The position numbers were made by a program, and so were the translations under genes. The notes beneath the pieces are model-generated. The model searched no databases and was not told the DNA's origin. It saw only the letters and a list, made by a program, of their open reading frames with translations. This document shows positions 22,502-33,470 of a stretch of DNA of 64,000 nucleotides, in pieces (position 1 is the first letter of the stretch; every line of letters starts with the position of its first letter). This stretch comes from Achatina immaculata (Eukaryota; Mollusca; Gastropoda; Stylommatophora; Achatinidae): contig CM019701.1 in assembly GCA_009760885.1 (NCBI GenBank), positions 16,745,975 through 16,809,974 on the forward strand, read 5' to 3'.

Positions 22502-22800
22502 ATAGCGAAGAAGCGGAGAGAGAGAGGAGGAGAACAAGTGGGAGAAAGGGGTTGGGGGAAGGCAATAGAAACATGATAGCCGCTAGAGGTGTCGGGGGGG
22601 GGGGAGGGGGAAGGGGAGAGAAAAGGGGACGCGGAGAGATAATGAATGAAGAACATAAACACCTACAGGGAGAAAATGTGAAACTGGTGAATAGGACAAG
22701 ACCAATATGTTGGCAGAGTAGGAAATAGGATGGTAATAGGGAGGGGTAGCATAGAGAAAGAAAGTAGAGTATAAAAAAGGCCAGTGGAAAAATAAAGAAG

Positions 22801-23800
22801 TTACAGAAAGCTGAAGGCATTGTTAATTCCAGCTGGGTGGAGACAGCCAGTCTGGAAAATAAGGCGCTGTTCTAGGACCCTCCGAGATCGTACATCTGCG
22901 GAACAAGAGCGGATCGCACTAACAGAAATGTCCTGTTTGCCCCTGTGGTTACCAAGGCAAAAATGTTTAGCCACGGGTGTCCAGGCCCTCTTAGAAATAT
23001 CATTGAGATGCTGGCGAAATCGATCTCCTAACCGTAAGCCAGTTTCCCCTATGTACTTCAAACCGCAACGTTTGCACATGATAACATAAATGACATTTCG
23101 TGAAGTACAGATGAAACCCTCCTGTACTGATAACGTGGATTTAGGGAAAGAGATCTGGCTGGCCTCGACAACAAACGGACAAGTGTTACATCTACGGCGT
23201 CCGCAACGTCTGGTACCATAAAAAGTGTCATCTGTCTTAAGATGACTACGAATTAAAAGGTCACTGAGGTTCTTGTCCCGTCTGTAAGCCACCAATGGGG
23301 GTTCCCCAAAAAGTTCACGTGTCTCAGGCTCGGTCTGGAGGAGGTGGAGATGGCGAAATGTTTTTAACTGCCAAGCTATGGGGGTGGTACGTGAGTACTA
23401 GTTTCACTCTGTATGAGCTACAGGGCGGTTTAGGGGTGAGGGCTTGTTGCCGCGATATATGGCTAATGCGGTTCCAAGATGACGAGAGAACGTGGTCTGG
23501 ATAGCCGCGTTGACGGAAGAAATCTAGCAATTTATGGCCTTGATCCTGGAAATCCAAATCCTCCTTACACAAACGTCGCAACCTAAGAAGCTGGGAAAAA
23601 GGAATGGAGTCCTTACACGATCTGGGTTGGGAGAAAGAGTACAGGAGGTAGCTGTGAGAGTCTGTAGGTTTATAGTGGATAGAAGTAGTAAGCCCGGAAG
23701 GGCCGATAGTGACGGCAATGTCAAGAAAGTTAGCGGAAGTAGCAGAGATATGGGAGGTGAAAGAAATGACAGGATTGTATTGGCTATATCGGGAATCTTT
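22801..23800 (-). pseudogene. PLE reverse transcriptase C-terminus and GIY-YIG endonuclease, frameshifted
   Basis: Reading down the minus strand, 23800-23324 encodes the end of a PLE RT: NFLDIAVTI, then YKPTDSHSYLLYSFSQP and QLLRLRRLCKEDLDF. A frameshift near 23300-23330 follows. Then 23295-22801 encodes the linker Cys block (CGRRRCNTCPFVV) and the GIY-YIG domain (VIYVIMCKRC, then KYIGETGLRLGDRFRQH) ending AFSFL and a stop. RT fingers, palm motif A and the catalytic YxDD are absent, so it cannot be autonomous. Residue order matches the fuller PLE at 51244-54186. In that family the GIY-YIG domain nicks target DNA. Confidence 0.88.
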
Positions 23801-24061
23801 TGTCTGTAGGCAGCGTGGGTTTTTTTTTCCTCCTTCTTCCACACACATTTCAGCTTCTCACTCGGAGCAAGACTTCAGATAAGTTCTATATGTTTGTATT
23901 TCGTTTTGTATGTATCCTCGAATAAGGCTCACGCCGAAATATCGGATGTTGTATGTTTTTCATTCATACATTCTCATACTTTATATTCGTTTTTTTTTCA
24001 CCTTGCTCACTTCCTCCCTCACTTTGTAAAACTGCACCATACACCTCTATCTACCTTACTG
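23778..24061 (-). repeat. PLE inverted terminal repeat, right arm
   Basis: Inverse of 22216-22501 with a few substitutions and small indels. It contains the same hammerhead-like motif on the plus strand at 23916-23945. Confidence 0.88.
23916..23945 (+). ncRNA. Hammerhead-ribozyme-like motif (PLE right arm)
   Basis: aataaggctcacgccgaaat, identical to the left-arm motif but on the opposite strand. Same caveat about the degenerate first core box. Confidence 0.35.
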
Positions 24062-24063
24062 AC

Positions 24064-25235
24064 ATTAAAAAGCAGCTGTGGTAGCATATTAACAAACATT
24101 TATGGTAGCATATTAACAAGCAGCTATGGCAGCATATTAACAAACATTTATGGTAGCATATTAACAAGCAGCTATGGTAGCATATTAACAAACATTTATG
24201 GTCGCACATTAACAAGCAGCTATGGTAGCATATTAACAAGCAGTTATGATAGCATATTAATAAACTGCTATAGCAGCATATTAACAAGCAGTTATGGTAA
24301 TATATTACCAAACAGCTATGGTAGCATATTAACAAACAGATATAATAGCATGCTACGAAACATTTATGGTAGCATATTAAAAACAGCTACAGTAGCATTT
24401 TAATAAACAGCTATGTTAGCATATTAACAACCAGCCATCTTAGCGTATTAACAATCAGTCATGGTACAATATTAACAACCAGCCATGGTAGCATATTAAC
24501 AACCAGCCATCTTAGCGTATTAACAACCAGTTATGGTACCATATTAACAACCAGCCATGGTACCATATTAACAACCAGCCATCTTAGCGTATTAACAACC
24601 AGTCATGGTACCATATTAACAACTAGTCATGGTACCATATTAACAATCAGCCATGGTACCATATTAACAACCAGCCATCTTAGCGTATTAAAAACCAGCC
24701 ATGGTATCATATTAACAACCAGCCATGGTAGCATATTAACAACCAGCCGTCTTAGCGTATTAACAACAAGCCATGGTACCATATTAACAACCAGTCATGG
24801 TACCATATTAACAACCAGCCATGGTACCATATTAACAACTAGCCATGGTACCATATTAGCAACCAGTCATGGTACCATATTAACAAGCAGTCATGGTACT
24901 ATATTAACAAGCAGCCATGGTACCATATTAACAACCAGCCATGGTAGCATATTATCAACCAGCCATCTTAGCGTATTAACAACCAGTCATGGTACCATAT
25001 TAAAAACCAGCCATCTTAGCGTATTAACAACCAGTCATGGTACCATATTAACAACCAGCCATCTTAGCGTATTAACAACCAGTCATGGTACCATATTAAA
25101 AACCAGCCATGGTAGCATATTAACAAACAACCATGATAGCATATTAACAAACAGCATTATTAGCATATTAACAAACAGCTTTAGTAGCATATTAACAAGC
25201 AGCTATGGTAGCATATTAACAAGCAGCTGTGATAC
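24064..25235. repeat. 24-bp minisatellite, main array (~48 units)
   Basis: Units of cagccatggtaccatattaa plus caac, with subtypes gtagca, gtacca and cttagcg. The common subtype contains the palindrome atggtaccat. Subtypes occur in runs, suggesting block duplication. Confidence 0.95.
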
Positions 25236-25261
25236 TTCTGTTCCAAGCGTTTGGCCATAGT

Positions 25262-25545
25262 TTTGCAAGGAAAAAAATTTGATGACTATATTTTCATTAT
25301 AACTTCAACTATCAAGAAAATCTGATCAAAATTTGATAAGTATATTTTCATTATAACTTCAACTATCAAGAAAATCTGATCAAAATTTGATGACTATATT
25401 TTCATAATAAAACAAACTATCAAGAACATCTGATCAAAATTTGATGACTATATTTTCATAATAAAACAAACTATCAAGAACATCTGATCAAAATTTAATG
25501 AATATATTTTCATCATAACATCAACTATCAAGAACATCTGATCAC
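25262..25545. repeat. ~54-bp minisatellite, 5 units
   Basis: Units contain aaaatttgatgactatattt and aactatcaagaaaatctgat. Confidence 0.9.
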
Positions 25546-25698
25546 AAATGTGTCACCATAGCAACAACTTGTTCTTAAATGTGTCACCATAGCAACAACT
25601 TGTTCTTAAATGTATCACCATAGCAACAACTTGTAAATGTGTCACCATAGCAACAACTTGTTCTTAAATGTGTCACCATAGCAACAACCTGTTCTTAA
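25546..25698. repeat. 31-bp minisatellite, 5 units
   Basis: Units contain aaatgtgtcaccatagcaac plus aacttgttctt. Confidence 0.9.
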
Positions 25699-25756
25699 AA
25701 TGACATCTAAACCAGAGCTGCCGGCACTGCCTGGCCTGAAGGTCCTCAAGCGCGAC

Positions 25757-25898
25757 CGGGTTTACCTGGACGTGAGCAGGTTTACCTGGAGGAGAGCAGG
25801 TTTACCTGGAGGAGAGCAGGTTTATCTGGAGGAGAGCAGGTTTATCTGGAGGAGAGCAGGTTTACCTGGAGGAGAGCAGGTTTACCTGGAGGAGAGCA
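25757..25898. repeat. 20-bp minisatellite, 7 units
   Basis: Units are gtttacctggaggagagcag. The array directly abuts the left edge of the segmental duplication. Confidence 0.95.
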
Positions 25899-26159
25899 GG
25901 CTTGTGGGGATAGGGAACCAAAGTGGGAGAATGTGACCCTGACCCCCACCCCCACCCTCATCCGATCTGATGAATGAAGGAACTCTGAGTGAAGTCAGGA
26001 AGGGTAAGTTCCCTCTGTTGACGGAAGCAAGGAACTACTTATCAGCACGTGACAGGGGCAGTCAGTACACACACCTTACTTTGGCTGCTGGAACGGGCAG
26101 CGGAGCAGGTATGGGAAAGTTCTGGCTGCAGGGATGCCTTCCGTGGGATCAGTCAGTCA

Positions 26160-27238
26160 ATTTATTTCATATTCAGAGGAGTAACCTAGAGTAAGCTCAG
26201 TGGAAGTAGGAGTAACCTAGGGTAAGATCAGTGAAAGTAGGAGTAACCTAGATTAAGATCAGTTGAAGTAGAAGTAACCTAGATTAAGATCAGTTGAAGT
26301 AGAAGTAACCTAGAGTAAGATCAGTTGAAGTAGAAGTAACCTAGATTAAGATCAGTGGAAGTAGGAGTAACCTAGATTAAGATCAGTTGAAGTAGGAGTA
26401 ACCTAGAGTAAGATCAGTTGAAGTAGGAGTAACCTAGATTAAGATCAGGTAAAGTAGGAGTAACCTAGATTAAGATCAGTTGAAGTAGGAGTAACCTAGA
26501 GTAAGATCAGTGGAAGTAGGAGTAACCTAGAGTAAGATCAGTGAAAGTAGGAGTAACCTAGAGTAAGATCAGTGAAAGTAGGAGTAACCTAGAGTAAGAT
26601 CAGTGAAAGTAGGGGTAACCTAGAGTAAGATCAGTGAAAGTAGGAGTAACCTAGAGTAAGATCAGTTGAAGTAGGAGTAACCTAGGGTAAGATCAGTGGA
26701 AGTAGGAGTAACCTAGGGTAAGATCAGTGGAAGTAGGAGTAACCTAGAGTAAGATCAGTTGAAGTAGGAGTAACCTAGAGTAAGATCAGTTGAAGTAGGA
26801 GTAACCTAGAGTAAGATCAGTGGAAGTAGGAGTAACCTAGAGTAAGATCAGTGAAAGTAGGAGTAACCTAGAGTAAGAGCAGTGAAAGTAGGAGTAACCT
26901 AGAGTAAGATCAGTGAAAGTAGGAGTAACCTAGAGTAAGATCAGTGAAAGTAGGAGTAACCTAGAGTAAGATCAGTGAAAGTAGGAGTAACCTAGAGTAA
27001 GATCAGTGGAAGTAGGAGTAACCTAGAGTAAGATCAGTGGAAGTAGGAGTAACCTAGGGTAAGATCAGTGAAAGTAGGAGTAACCTAGAGTAAGATCAGT
27101 GAAAGTAGGAGTAACCTAGAGTAAGATCAGTGAAAGTAGGAGTAACCTAGAGTAAGATCAGTGGAAGTAGGAGTAACGTAGAGTAAGCTCAGTGGAAGTA
27201 GGAGTAACCTAGGGTAAGATCAGTGAAAGTAGGAAGTG
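26160..27238. repeat. 31-bp minisatellite in unit 1 (~34 units)
   Basis: Units are gtaagatcagtgaaagtagg plus agtaacctaga, with gtggaag, gttgaag and gattaag variants more frequent on the left side. Confidence 0.95.
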
Positions 27239-27544
27239 ATACAGCAAGAGCAATACCTTGACAGACAAACTTCTTTATTTCGTCAACTGCATCTTCACCT
27301 TATATCTGTAATCTGATGCCCTATTTGAACCGTTGTTCAGGTCTGTATAATGCAGGTCGTATAGTGGTAAAGTATGTCAACAACATGTGAAAGGAAGAAA
27401 GGTCAATAACAAGTGGTTTTATTTAAAGTTAGCGATTTTTTAAAAATGGATATTTTTTAAAATCAAACATTTTCTAATCCCTGCGTAAATTTTACATAAC
27501 TTTTACGGCGGGCAAGTGTATGTTAGGGAGTGAAACAAGCCCAC
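27239..27544. other. No gene seen (unit 1)
   Basis: About 300 bp repeated almost exactly at 30232-30539. No open frame or known element signature. Confidence 0.5.
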
Positions 27545-27668
27545 AAGTCTTCACTTTATCAGAGACTAGTACAATCAGTCCCCTGTACAAATCGTCACTT
27601 TATCAGAGACTAGTACAATCAGTCCCCTGCACAAGTCTTCACTTTATCAGAGACCAGTACAGACAGTC
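27545..27668. repeat. 44-bp minisatellite, 3 units (unit 1)
   Basis: Units are caagtcttcactttatcaga plus gactagtacaatcagtcccctgc. The matching array in unit 2 has 4 units. Confidence 0.9.
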
Positions 27669-28160
27669 ATCACAGGTAATATAGTGCAGGTACGTCCATA
27701 ACCTGGCAAAATGTTTTTTTTTGGGGGGGGAAGGGGATGAGGAGGATGTGTTATGCAGTGAAAAGCACAGGAACTCAGAAAGGGGGGAGGTAGGGGGAAG
27801 GGTTTCATCTGTTTCAAGGGAGGAGAAAGTAACTGGTTGTGGATGACAACAGAATGGCCAGTCATTATCGTAAACGCGAGAAGAGTGGACATAGAGTTTT
27901 GTTCCCTCTTACACAAGTCCCATCAGAGAATCTGTCCACAAGCATGTACACAAATACACGATCTTTGGCAATGTACACAAATATACACAATATTCGGCAG
28001 TGTGTACACAAATATACACAACCGTCGACATTTTATGTGCAGACATAATGGAGATGTATTAACTCTTGACTTACAACATGGCAGGTTAAAAAATGTACTC
28101 ACAAAGACAAGATAAAAATATGTGATGTTATCACTGGGTATTTTCTAACTCTCCTAACTC
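27669..28160. other. No gene seen (unit 1); T/G homopolymer junction
   Basis: Includes a T-run followed by a G-run at 27713-27728. A 92-codon plus frame (27837-28115) is conserved in both units only because the duplication is recent. No family recognised. Confidence 0.45.
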
Positions 28161-28162
28161 CT

Positions 28163-28388
28163 TCCACAACAGTTAGTATATGAGTATACAACTATACACG
28201 GGGCCACTACAGTAAAACTGTGATTCCTAACATTCTCCTCTTCCACAATCCCTCCCCACTAAGTTCCACTCCTTCTCACTTGTTACACATAGTTCAGAAC
28301 CTCCTCACAGCATCACCTTCAAACCCCTCTATCCCAGCTATAACCAGACAAGAGGTGATTGGTAAGTTCTCGACATAAGATACAACGG
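28163..28388 (+). mobile_element. PLE terminal-repeat pieces, head-to-head (unit 1)
   Basis: 28225-28375 resembles the 5' part of the terminal repeat at 50510-50620 (tccactcctt, then cctcacagcatcac). The adjoining 28163-28222 matches the 3' end of that repeat but inverted (gtatacaactatacac, then cagtaaaactgtgatt). Two PLE ends are therefore joined head-to-head, as expected where PLE copies insert in inverted tandem. Confidence 0.65.
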
Positions 28389-28742
28389 AGTATTTGTGGA
28401 CAACTTTTCTGGGTTATTTCTCAACATAGTCCCCTTGAAAGTTTATGTACTTAGTCCAGCGATCCTGGAGCATACGGATCCCTTCTTTGTAAAAGTCAGC
28501 ATCTTGTGCCAGTAGAAAGTGGTCTACAGCATGAATGACGTCATCATCTGAAGCAAATTTGCGACCACTGAGCTCCTTTTTGAGTTTAGTAAACAGGTAA
28601 TAGTCCGAAGGGGCCAAATCTGGGGAATAAGGAGGATGTTCAAGAAGCTGGAAGCCGCATTCATGAATGACAGCCATTTCCACCGCCGACTTGTGAACTG
28701 GAGCATTGTCTTGATGAAAGACATCTCCTCTCGTCAATTTAC
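28389..28742 (-). pseudogene. Mariner transposase C-terminal part (truncated by duplication)
   Basis: Minus-strand reading frame of ~107 codons from TRGDVFHQDNAPVHKS (second catalytic Asp) through HPPYSPDLAPSDYYLF (third Asp, D34D mariner signature) to a natural stop at 28414. It is cut at 28740, where unit 2 starts, so the first Asp and DNA-binding domains are missing. Confidence 0.92.
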
Positions 28743-29017
28743 CTTGTGGGGATAGGGAACCAAAGTGGGAGAATGTGACCCTGACCCCACACCCACCCTC
28801 ATCCGATTTGATGAATGAAGGAACTCTGAGTGAAGTCAGGAAGGGTAAGTTCCCTCTGTTGACGGAAGCAAGGAACCACTTATCAGCACGTGACAGGGGC
28901 AGTCAGTACACACACCTTACTTTGGCTGCTGGAACGGGCAGCGGAGCAGGTATGGGAAAGTTCTGGCTGCAGGGATGCCTTCCGTGGGATCAGTCAGTCA
29001 ATTTATTTCATATTCAG

Positions 29018-30231
29018 AGGAGTAACCTAGAGTAAGCTCAGTGGAAGTAGGAGTAACCTAGGGTAAGATCAGTGAAAGTAGGAGTAACCTAGATTAAGAT
29101 CAGTTGAAGTAGGAGTAACCTAGAGTAAGCTCAGTGGAAGCGGGAGTAACCTAGAGTAAGATCAGTGGAAGCAGGAGTAACCTAGGGTAAGATCAATTGA
29201 AGTAGGAGTAACCTAGAGTAAGATCAGTGAAAGTAGGAATAACCTAGAGTAAGATCAGTGAAAGTAGGAGTAACCTAGAGTAAGATCAGTGAAAGTAGGA
29301 GTAACCTAGAGTAAGATCAGTGAAAGTAGGAGTAACCTAGAGTAAGATCAGTGAAAGTAGGAGTAACCTAGAGTAAGATCAGTGAAAGTAGGAGTAACCT
29401 AGAGTAAGATCAGTGAAAGTAGGAGTAACCTAGAGTAAGATCAGTTGAAGTAGGAATAACCTAGAGTAAGATCAGTGAAAGTAGGAGTAACCTAGAGTAA
29501 GATCAGTGAAAGTAGGAGTAACCTAGAGTAAGACCAGTGAAAGTAGGAGTAACCTAGAGTAAGATCAGTGAAAGTAGTAGTAACCTAGAGTAAGATCAGT
29601 GGAAGTAGGAGTAACCTAGAGTAAGATCAGTGAAAGTAGGAGTAACCTAGAGTAAGATCAGTGGAAGTAGGAGTAACCTAGAGTAAGATCAGTGGAAGTA
29701 GGAGTAACCTAGAGTAAGATCAGTGGAAGTAGGAGTAACCTAGAGTAAGATTAGTGAAAGTAGGAGTAACCTAGAGTAAGATCAGTGAAAGTAGGAGTAA
29801 CCTAGAGTAAGATCAGTGGAAGTAGGAGTAACCTAGAGTAAGATCAGTGGAAGTAGGAGTAACCTAGAGTAAGATCAGTGGAAGTAGGAGTAACCTAGAG
29901 TAAGATTAGTGAAAGTAGGAGTAACCTAGAGTAAGATCAGTGAAAGTAGGAGTAACCTAGAGTAAGATCAGTGAAAGTAGGAGTAACCTAGAGTAAGATC
30001 AGTGAAAGTAGGAGTAACCTAGAGTAAGATCAGTGAAAGTAGGAGTAACCTAGAGTAAGATCAGTGAAAGTAGGAGTAACCTAGAGTAAGATCAGTGAAA
30101 GTAGGAGTAACCTAGAGTAAGATCAGTGAAAGTAGGAGTAACCTAGAGTAAGATCAGTGAAAGTAGGAGTAACCTAGAGTAAGATCAGTGAAAGTAGGAG
30201 TAACCTAGAGTAAGATCAGTGAAAGTAGGAA
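29018..30231. repeat. 31-bp minisatellite in unit 2 (~39 units)
   Basis: Same unit as 26160-27238 but about five units longer and more homogeneous. Confidence 0.95.
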
Positions 30232-30537
30232 GTGATACACCAAGAGAAATACCTTGACAGACAAACTTCTTTATTTCGTCAACTGCATCTTCACCGTATA
30301 TCTGTAATCTGATGCCCTATTTGAACCGTTGTTCAGGTCTGTATAATGCAGGTCGTATAGTGGTAAAGTATGTCAACAACATGTGAAAGGAAGAAAGGTC
30401 AATAACAAGTGGTTTTATTTAAAGTTAGCGATTTTTAAAAAATGGATCTTTTTTTAAATCAAACATTTTCTAATCCCTGCGTAAATTTTACATAACTTTT
30501 ACGGCGGGCAAGTGTATGTTAGGGAGTAAAACAAGCG

Positions 30538-30712
30538 CACAAGTCTTCACTTTATCAGAGACTAGTACAATCAGTCCCCTGTACAAATCGTCACTTTATC
30601 AGAGACTAGTACAATCAGTCCCCTGCACAAGTCTTCACTTTATCAGAGACTAGTACAATCAGTCCCCTGCACAAGTCTTCACTTTATCAGAGACCAGTAC
30701 AGACAGTCATCA
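30538..30712. repeat. 44-bp minisatellite, 4 units (unit 2)
   Basis: One unit more than the matching array in unit 1. Confidence 0.9.
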
Positions 30713-31199
30713 CAGGTAATATAGTGCAGGTACGTCCATAACCTGGCACAATGTTTTTTTTTTTGGGGGGGGGGGAAGGGGATGAGGAGGATGTGTTATG
30801 CAGTGAAAAGCACAGGAACTCAGAAAGGGGGGAGGTAGGGGGAAGGGTTTCATCTGTTTCAAGGGAGGAGAAAGTAACTGGTTGTGGATGACAACAGAAT
30901 GGCCAGTCATTATCGTAAACTCGAGAAGAGTGGACATAGAGTTTTGTTCCCTCTTACATAAGTCCCATCAGAGAATCTGTCCACAAGCATGTACACAAAT
31001 ACACGATCTTTGGCAATGTACACAAATATACACAATATTCGGCAGTGTGTACACAAATATACACAACCGTCGACATTTTATGTGCAGACATAATGGAGAT
31101 GTATTAACTCTTGACTTACAACATGGCAGGTTAAAAAATGTACTCACAAAGACAAGATAAAAATATGTGATGTTATCACTGGGTATTTTCTAACTCTCC

Positions 31200-31388
31200 T
31201 AACTCCTTCCACAACAATTAGTATATGAGTATACAACTATACACGGGGCCACTACAGTAAAACTGTGATTCCTAACATTCTCCTCTTCCACAATCCCTCC
31301 AAGTTCCACTCCTTCTCACTTGTTACACATAGTTCAGAACCTCCTCACAGCATCACCTTCAAACCCCTCTATCCCAGCTATAACCAGA
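31200..31388 (+). mobile_element. PLE terminal repeat, left part (unit 2)
   Basis: Equivalent of 28163-28388. The terminal repeat resumes at 33471 after the mariner, so this and 33471-33935 are two halves of one PLE end split by the mariner. Confidence 0.65.
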
Positions 31389-31453
31389 CAAGAGGTGATT
31401 GGTAAGTTCTCGACATAAGATACAACGGAGTATTTGTGGACAACTTTTTTGAG

Positions 31454-33300
31454 TTATTTCTCAACATAGTCCCCTTGAAAGTTTATGTACTTAGTCCAGC
31501 GATCCTGGAGCATACGGATCCCTTCTTTGTAAAAGTCAGCATCTTGTGCCAGTAGAAAGTGGTCTACAGCATGAATGACGTCATCATCTGAAGCAAATTT
31601 GCGACCACTGAGCTCCTTTTTGAGTTTAGTAAACAGGTAATAGTCCGAAGGGGCCAAATCTGGGGAATAAGGAGGATGTTCAAGAAGCTGGAAGCCGCAT
31701 TCATGAATGACAGCCATTTCCACCGCCGACTTGTGAACTGGAGCATTGTCTTGATGAAAGACAACTCCTCTCGTCAATTTACCTCGATGCTTTTCCTTCA
31801 ATTTGACCCGCAGTTGCTTCACAAGATTAGTGTAATAGGCCTGGTGACCGTTCTGCCCTTTTGAAGATAGTATACCAATAGCACACCTTCTGAATCCCAA
31901 AAGATGGAAGCCATCACTTTGCCTGCAGACAGAACCACCCTTGCTTTCTTTGGAGGTGGGGATCCATGATGTTTCCACTGCTTTGACTGTTCTTTGGTTT
32001 CTGGTTGAAAATGATGAACCCAAGTCTCATCCATAGTCACAAACTGCTCAAGAAACTTTTCAGGATCTGCAGAAAAATGGCCAAGATTGTCTCTTGACAT
32101 GTTGAGACACTGTTGTTTGTGATCAGCTCCAAGAAGTTTCGGCCTCACCGAGCAGAGATCTTTGTTATTTAAAGATCATTGTAAATAATGGCATGAACAT
32201 GTTCCTGGAAGATGCCCAACTCAGTAGCAATGTACCGCTCAGTTAGTCATCGATCTTTCTTTATCATGTCATGGATTTTGTCGGCGGTTTCATCGTTGGT
32301 TACCGTTCTCAGTTTTTCTGGACGGGGATCATCTTCCAGACTCTCCCTTCCATGTTTGAATTGAGCTGGCCATTTCTTCACTGTGCTGTAAGAAGGGACA
32401 CTTGTAACAGAATAACATTCTGTACAGATTGTTTTGTGTGTAACCCTGTGGTTGTGTGTTTTGTGTGTAACCCTGTGGTTGTGGTCTGGTAGACTCATCA
32501 CTGTATGCCAAGCACGGAGAAAATATCTCGTGTTTCGAGAGAATTCTGAGTCACGTGGTTTAGGTTAGGCGGGAGGCGTGAATGAGTTGAGAGGGGAGTT
32601 TTGGTCAGAATGTTGTAGCGAGAGGTTGTGTGTTTGATTCTAAGAAGGGATAGAGATTCTGTAGTTAAATTGTTGTAGTTGATGGATTGCTTTTCTTAAG
32701 ACAAATTGTTGTAGTAGTCATGTAGATTTGTGTGTCGATTTGTCCACGTTTTTTGGACAAAGGTTGAATGTCTGACCTAGTCCCATGGCGATGTTAGTCG
32801 CCCGGACTTATGTTTTTTTGGATGATCATTTGTAATTGTATCCATCAAGTTTTACACTCTACATCGTTACAACACTCATCGTACAAATGGGATCTCATCA
32901 TTAAACATATACAGTGTGTCTGCTGAATCCTGTGATTATTGGATTCATGTTAAGTGTTAACTGTGGTGTAGAGTTGTTGATTTACATGTTACTGGTCATG
33001 TCGTGTATGGATGAGTAGTGGAGTCAGTGTTACCTGGGTTGTCCTGTTACAGAGAGAATATCATTGTAACATATGTTTGGTGTCTTCGAGCCTAGTGCTC
33101 ATGTAAGAGAAACTGTAATAATACACAGTACTGTGTTACGGCTTTAAGCAGTGCCGAGAGAGGAAAACTGCTTTACACTCTTCCCTAGAGTCTCCACCAT
33201 ATCCTCATGGATCTCCTTCGATGATAAGCCCTTGATGTAGAGGTAGTGAATGACTGCTCCATGAAATGTTTTATCCATTTTCTCAATTTCTGACATCCCG
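31454..33300 (-). pseudogene. Mariner transposase pseudogene
   Basis: Reads down the minus strand. 33300-33180 gives the N-terminal helix-turn-helix (FHGAVIHYLYIKGLSSKEIH). After the insertion at 32404-33174 it resumes with SYSTVKKWPAQFKHGRESLE, has in-frame stops after MIKKDR and near 32170, then VTMDETWVHHF (first catalytic Asp), YYLQKGRTV, a frameshift near 31860-31890, HQDNAPVHKS (second Asp) and SPDLAPSDYYLF (third Asp, D34D spacing), ending at 31454. All three catalytic residues survive but two stops, one frameshift and the insertion kill it. The C-terminal part is nearly identical to 28389-28742. Confidence 0.92.
32404..33174. mobile_element. 771-bp insertion inside mariner with 5-bp TSD
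   Basis: Flanked by acact at 32399-32403 and 33175-33179, which fits one copy in the uninterrupted mariner frame. It starts tgtaacagaataacattctg and has no coding frame. An aataa/attaaa-like region near 32900 and several tgttac/gtaaca motifs suggest a solo LTR, but the right end does not finish in CA, so the class is uncertain. It contains a 27-bp direct repeat around 32430-32485 (gtaaccctgtggttgtg). Confidence 0.55.
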
Positions 33301-33470
33301 TACCACTTCAGTAGCCTATAAAAAATTTGTTGCAGTTAATTTCTTGAAACTTGGTGTAATATCTTAACATTAATATCTTACATTAACCTGATCTTCAAAT
33401 GCACCTAATATCAACTGCGTGTTTCAAGTATTTGTACCTTATGCCGAGAACTTATCAATCACCCCTCGTA

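Larger units (their letters stand above)
22167..24075 (-). mobile_element. Penelope-like element remnant with inverted terminal repeats and 12-bp TSD
   Basis: A 12-bp target duplication attaaaaagcag flanks the insertion (22167-22178 and 24064-24075). Inside are inverted repeats of about 285 bp, 22216-22501 and 23778-24061, more than 90% identical by eye. Between them is minus-strand PLE coding sequence (22801-23800). Inverted rather than direct terminal repeats are known for PLEs. It is inserted into the 24-bp minisatellite, which resumes on both sides. Confidence 0.88.
25899..28742. repeat. Segmental tandem duplication, unit 1 (~2.84 kb)
   Basis: Begins cttgtggggatagggaacca and ends tcgtcaatttacc, where it runs directly into the start of unit 2. 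It contains, in order, a short unique head, the 31-bp array, a 44-bp array, unique sequence, a PLE terminal-repeat piece and the 3' part of a mariner transposase (minus). Identity with unit 2 is very high outside arrays; length differences come mainly from array copy number. Confidence 0.92.
28743..31783. repeat. Segmental tandem duplication, unit 2 (~3.04 kb)
   Basis: Same content as unit 1. At its right edge (tcgtcaatttacctcgat) the mariner sequence continues uninterrupted, showing that unit 2 holds the original right flank and unit 1 the junction. The crossover occurred at an acct microhomology inside mariner. Confidence 0.92.
31389..33468 (-). mobile_element. Mariner transposon with internal insertion
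   Basis: Imperfect terminal inverted repeats are visible: right end (minus strand) cgaggggtgattgataagtt, then ctcggcataaggtacaa; left end (plus) caagaggtgattggtaagtt, then ctcgacataagatacaa. A TA follows the right end at 33469-33470. The span is 2080 bp; subtracting the 771-bp insertion leaves ~1.31 kb, the normal mariner size. It lies within a PLE terminal repeat. Confidence 0.88.

Noticed and set aside
24064..25235. CRISPR-like array of regularly spaced repeats
   Set aside because: Units are contiguous 24-mers with no unique spacers, and the genome is eukaryotic.
27837..28115. 92-codon frame conserved in two copies (also at 30882-31160)
   Set aside because: Conservation is explained by the recent segmental duplication, not by selection; no family features.
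28414..28737. Host gene encoding a 107-residue transposase-like protein
   Set aside because: It is the truncated end of a mariner created by the tandem duplication junction, with the first catalytic Asp missing and no sign of domestication.
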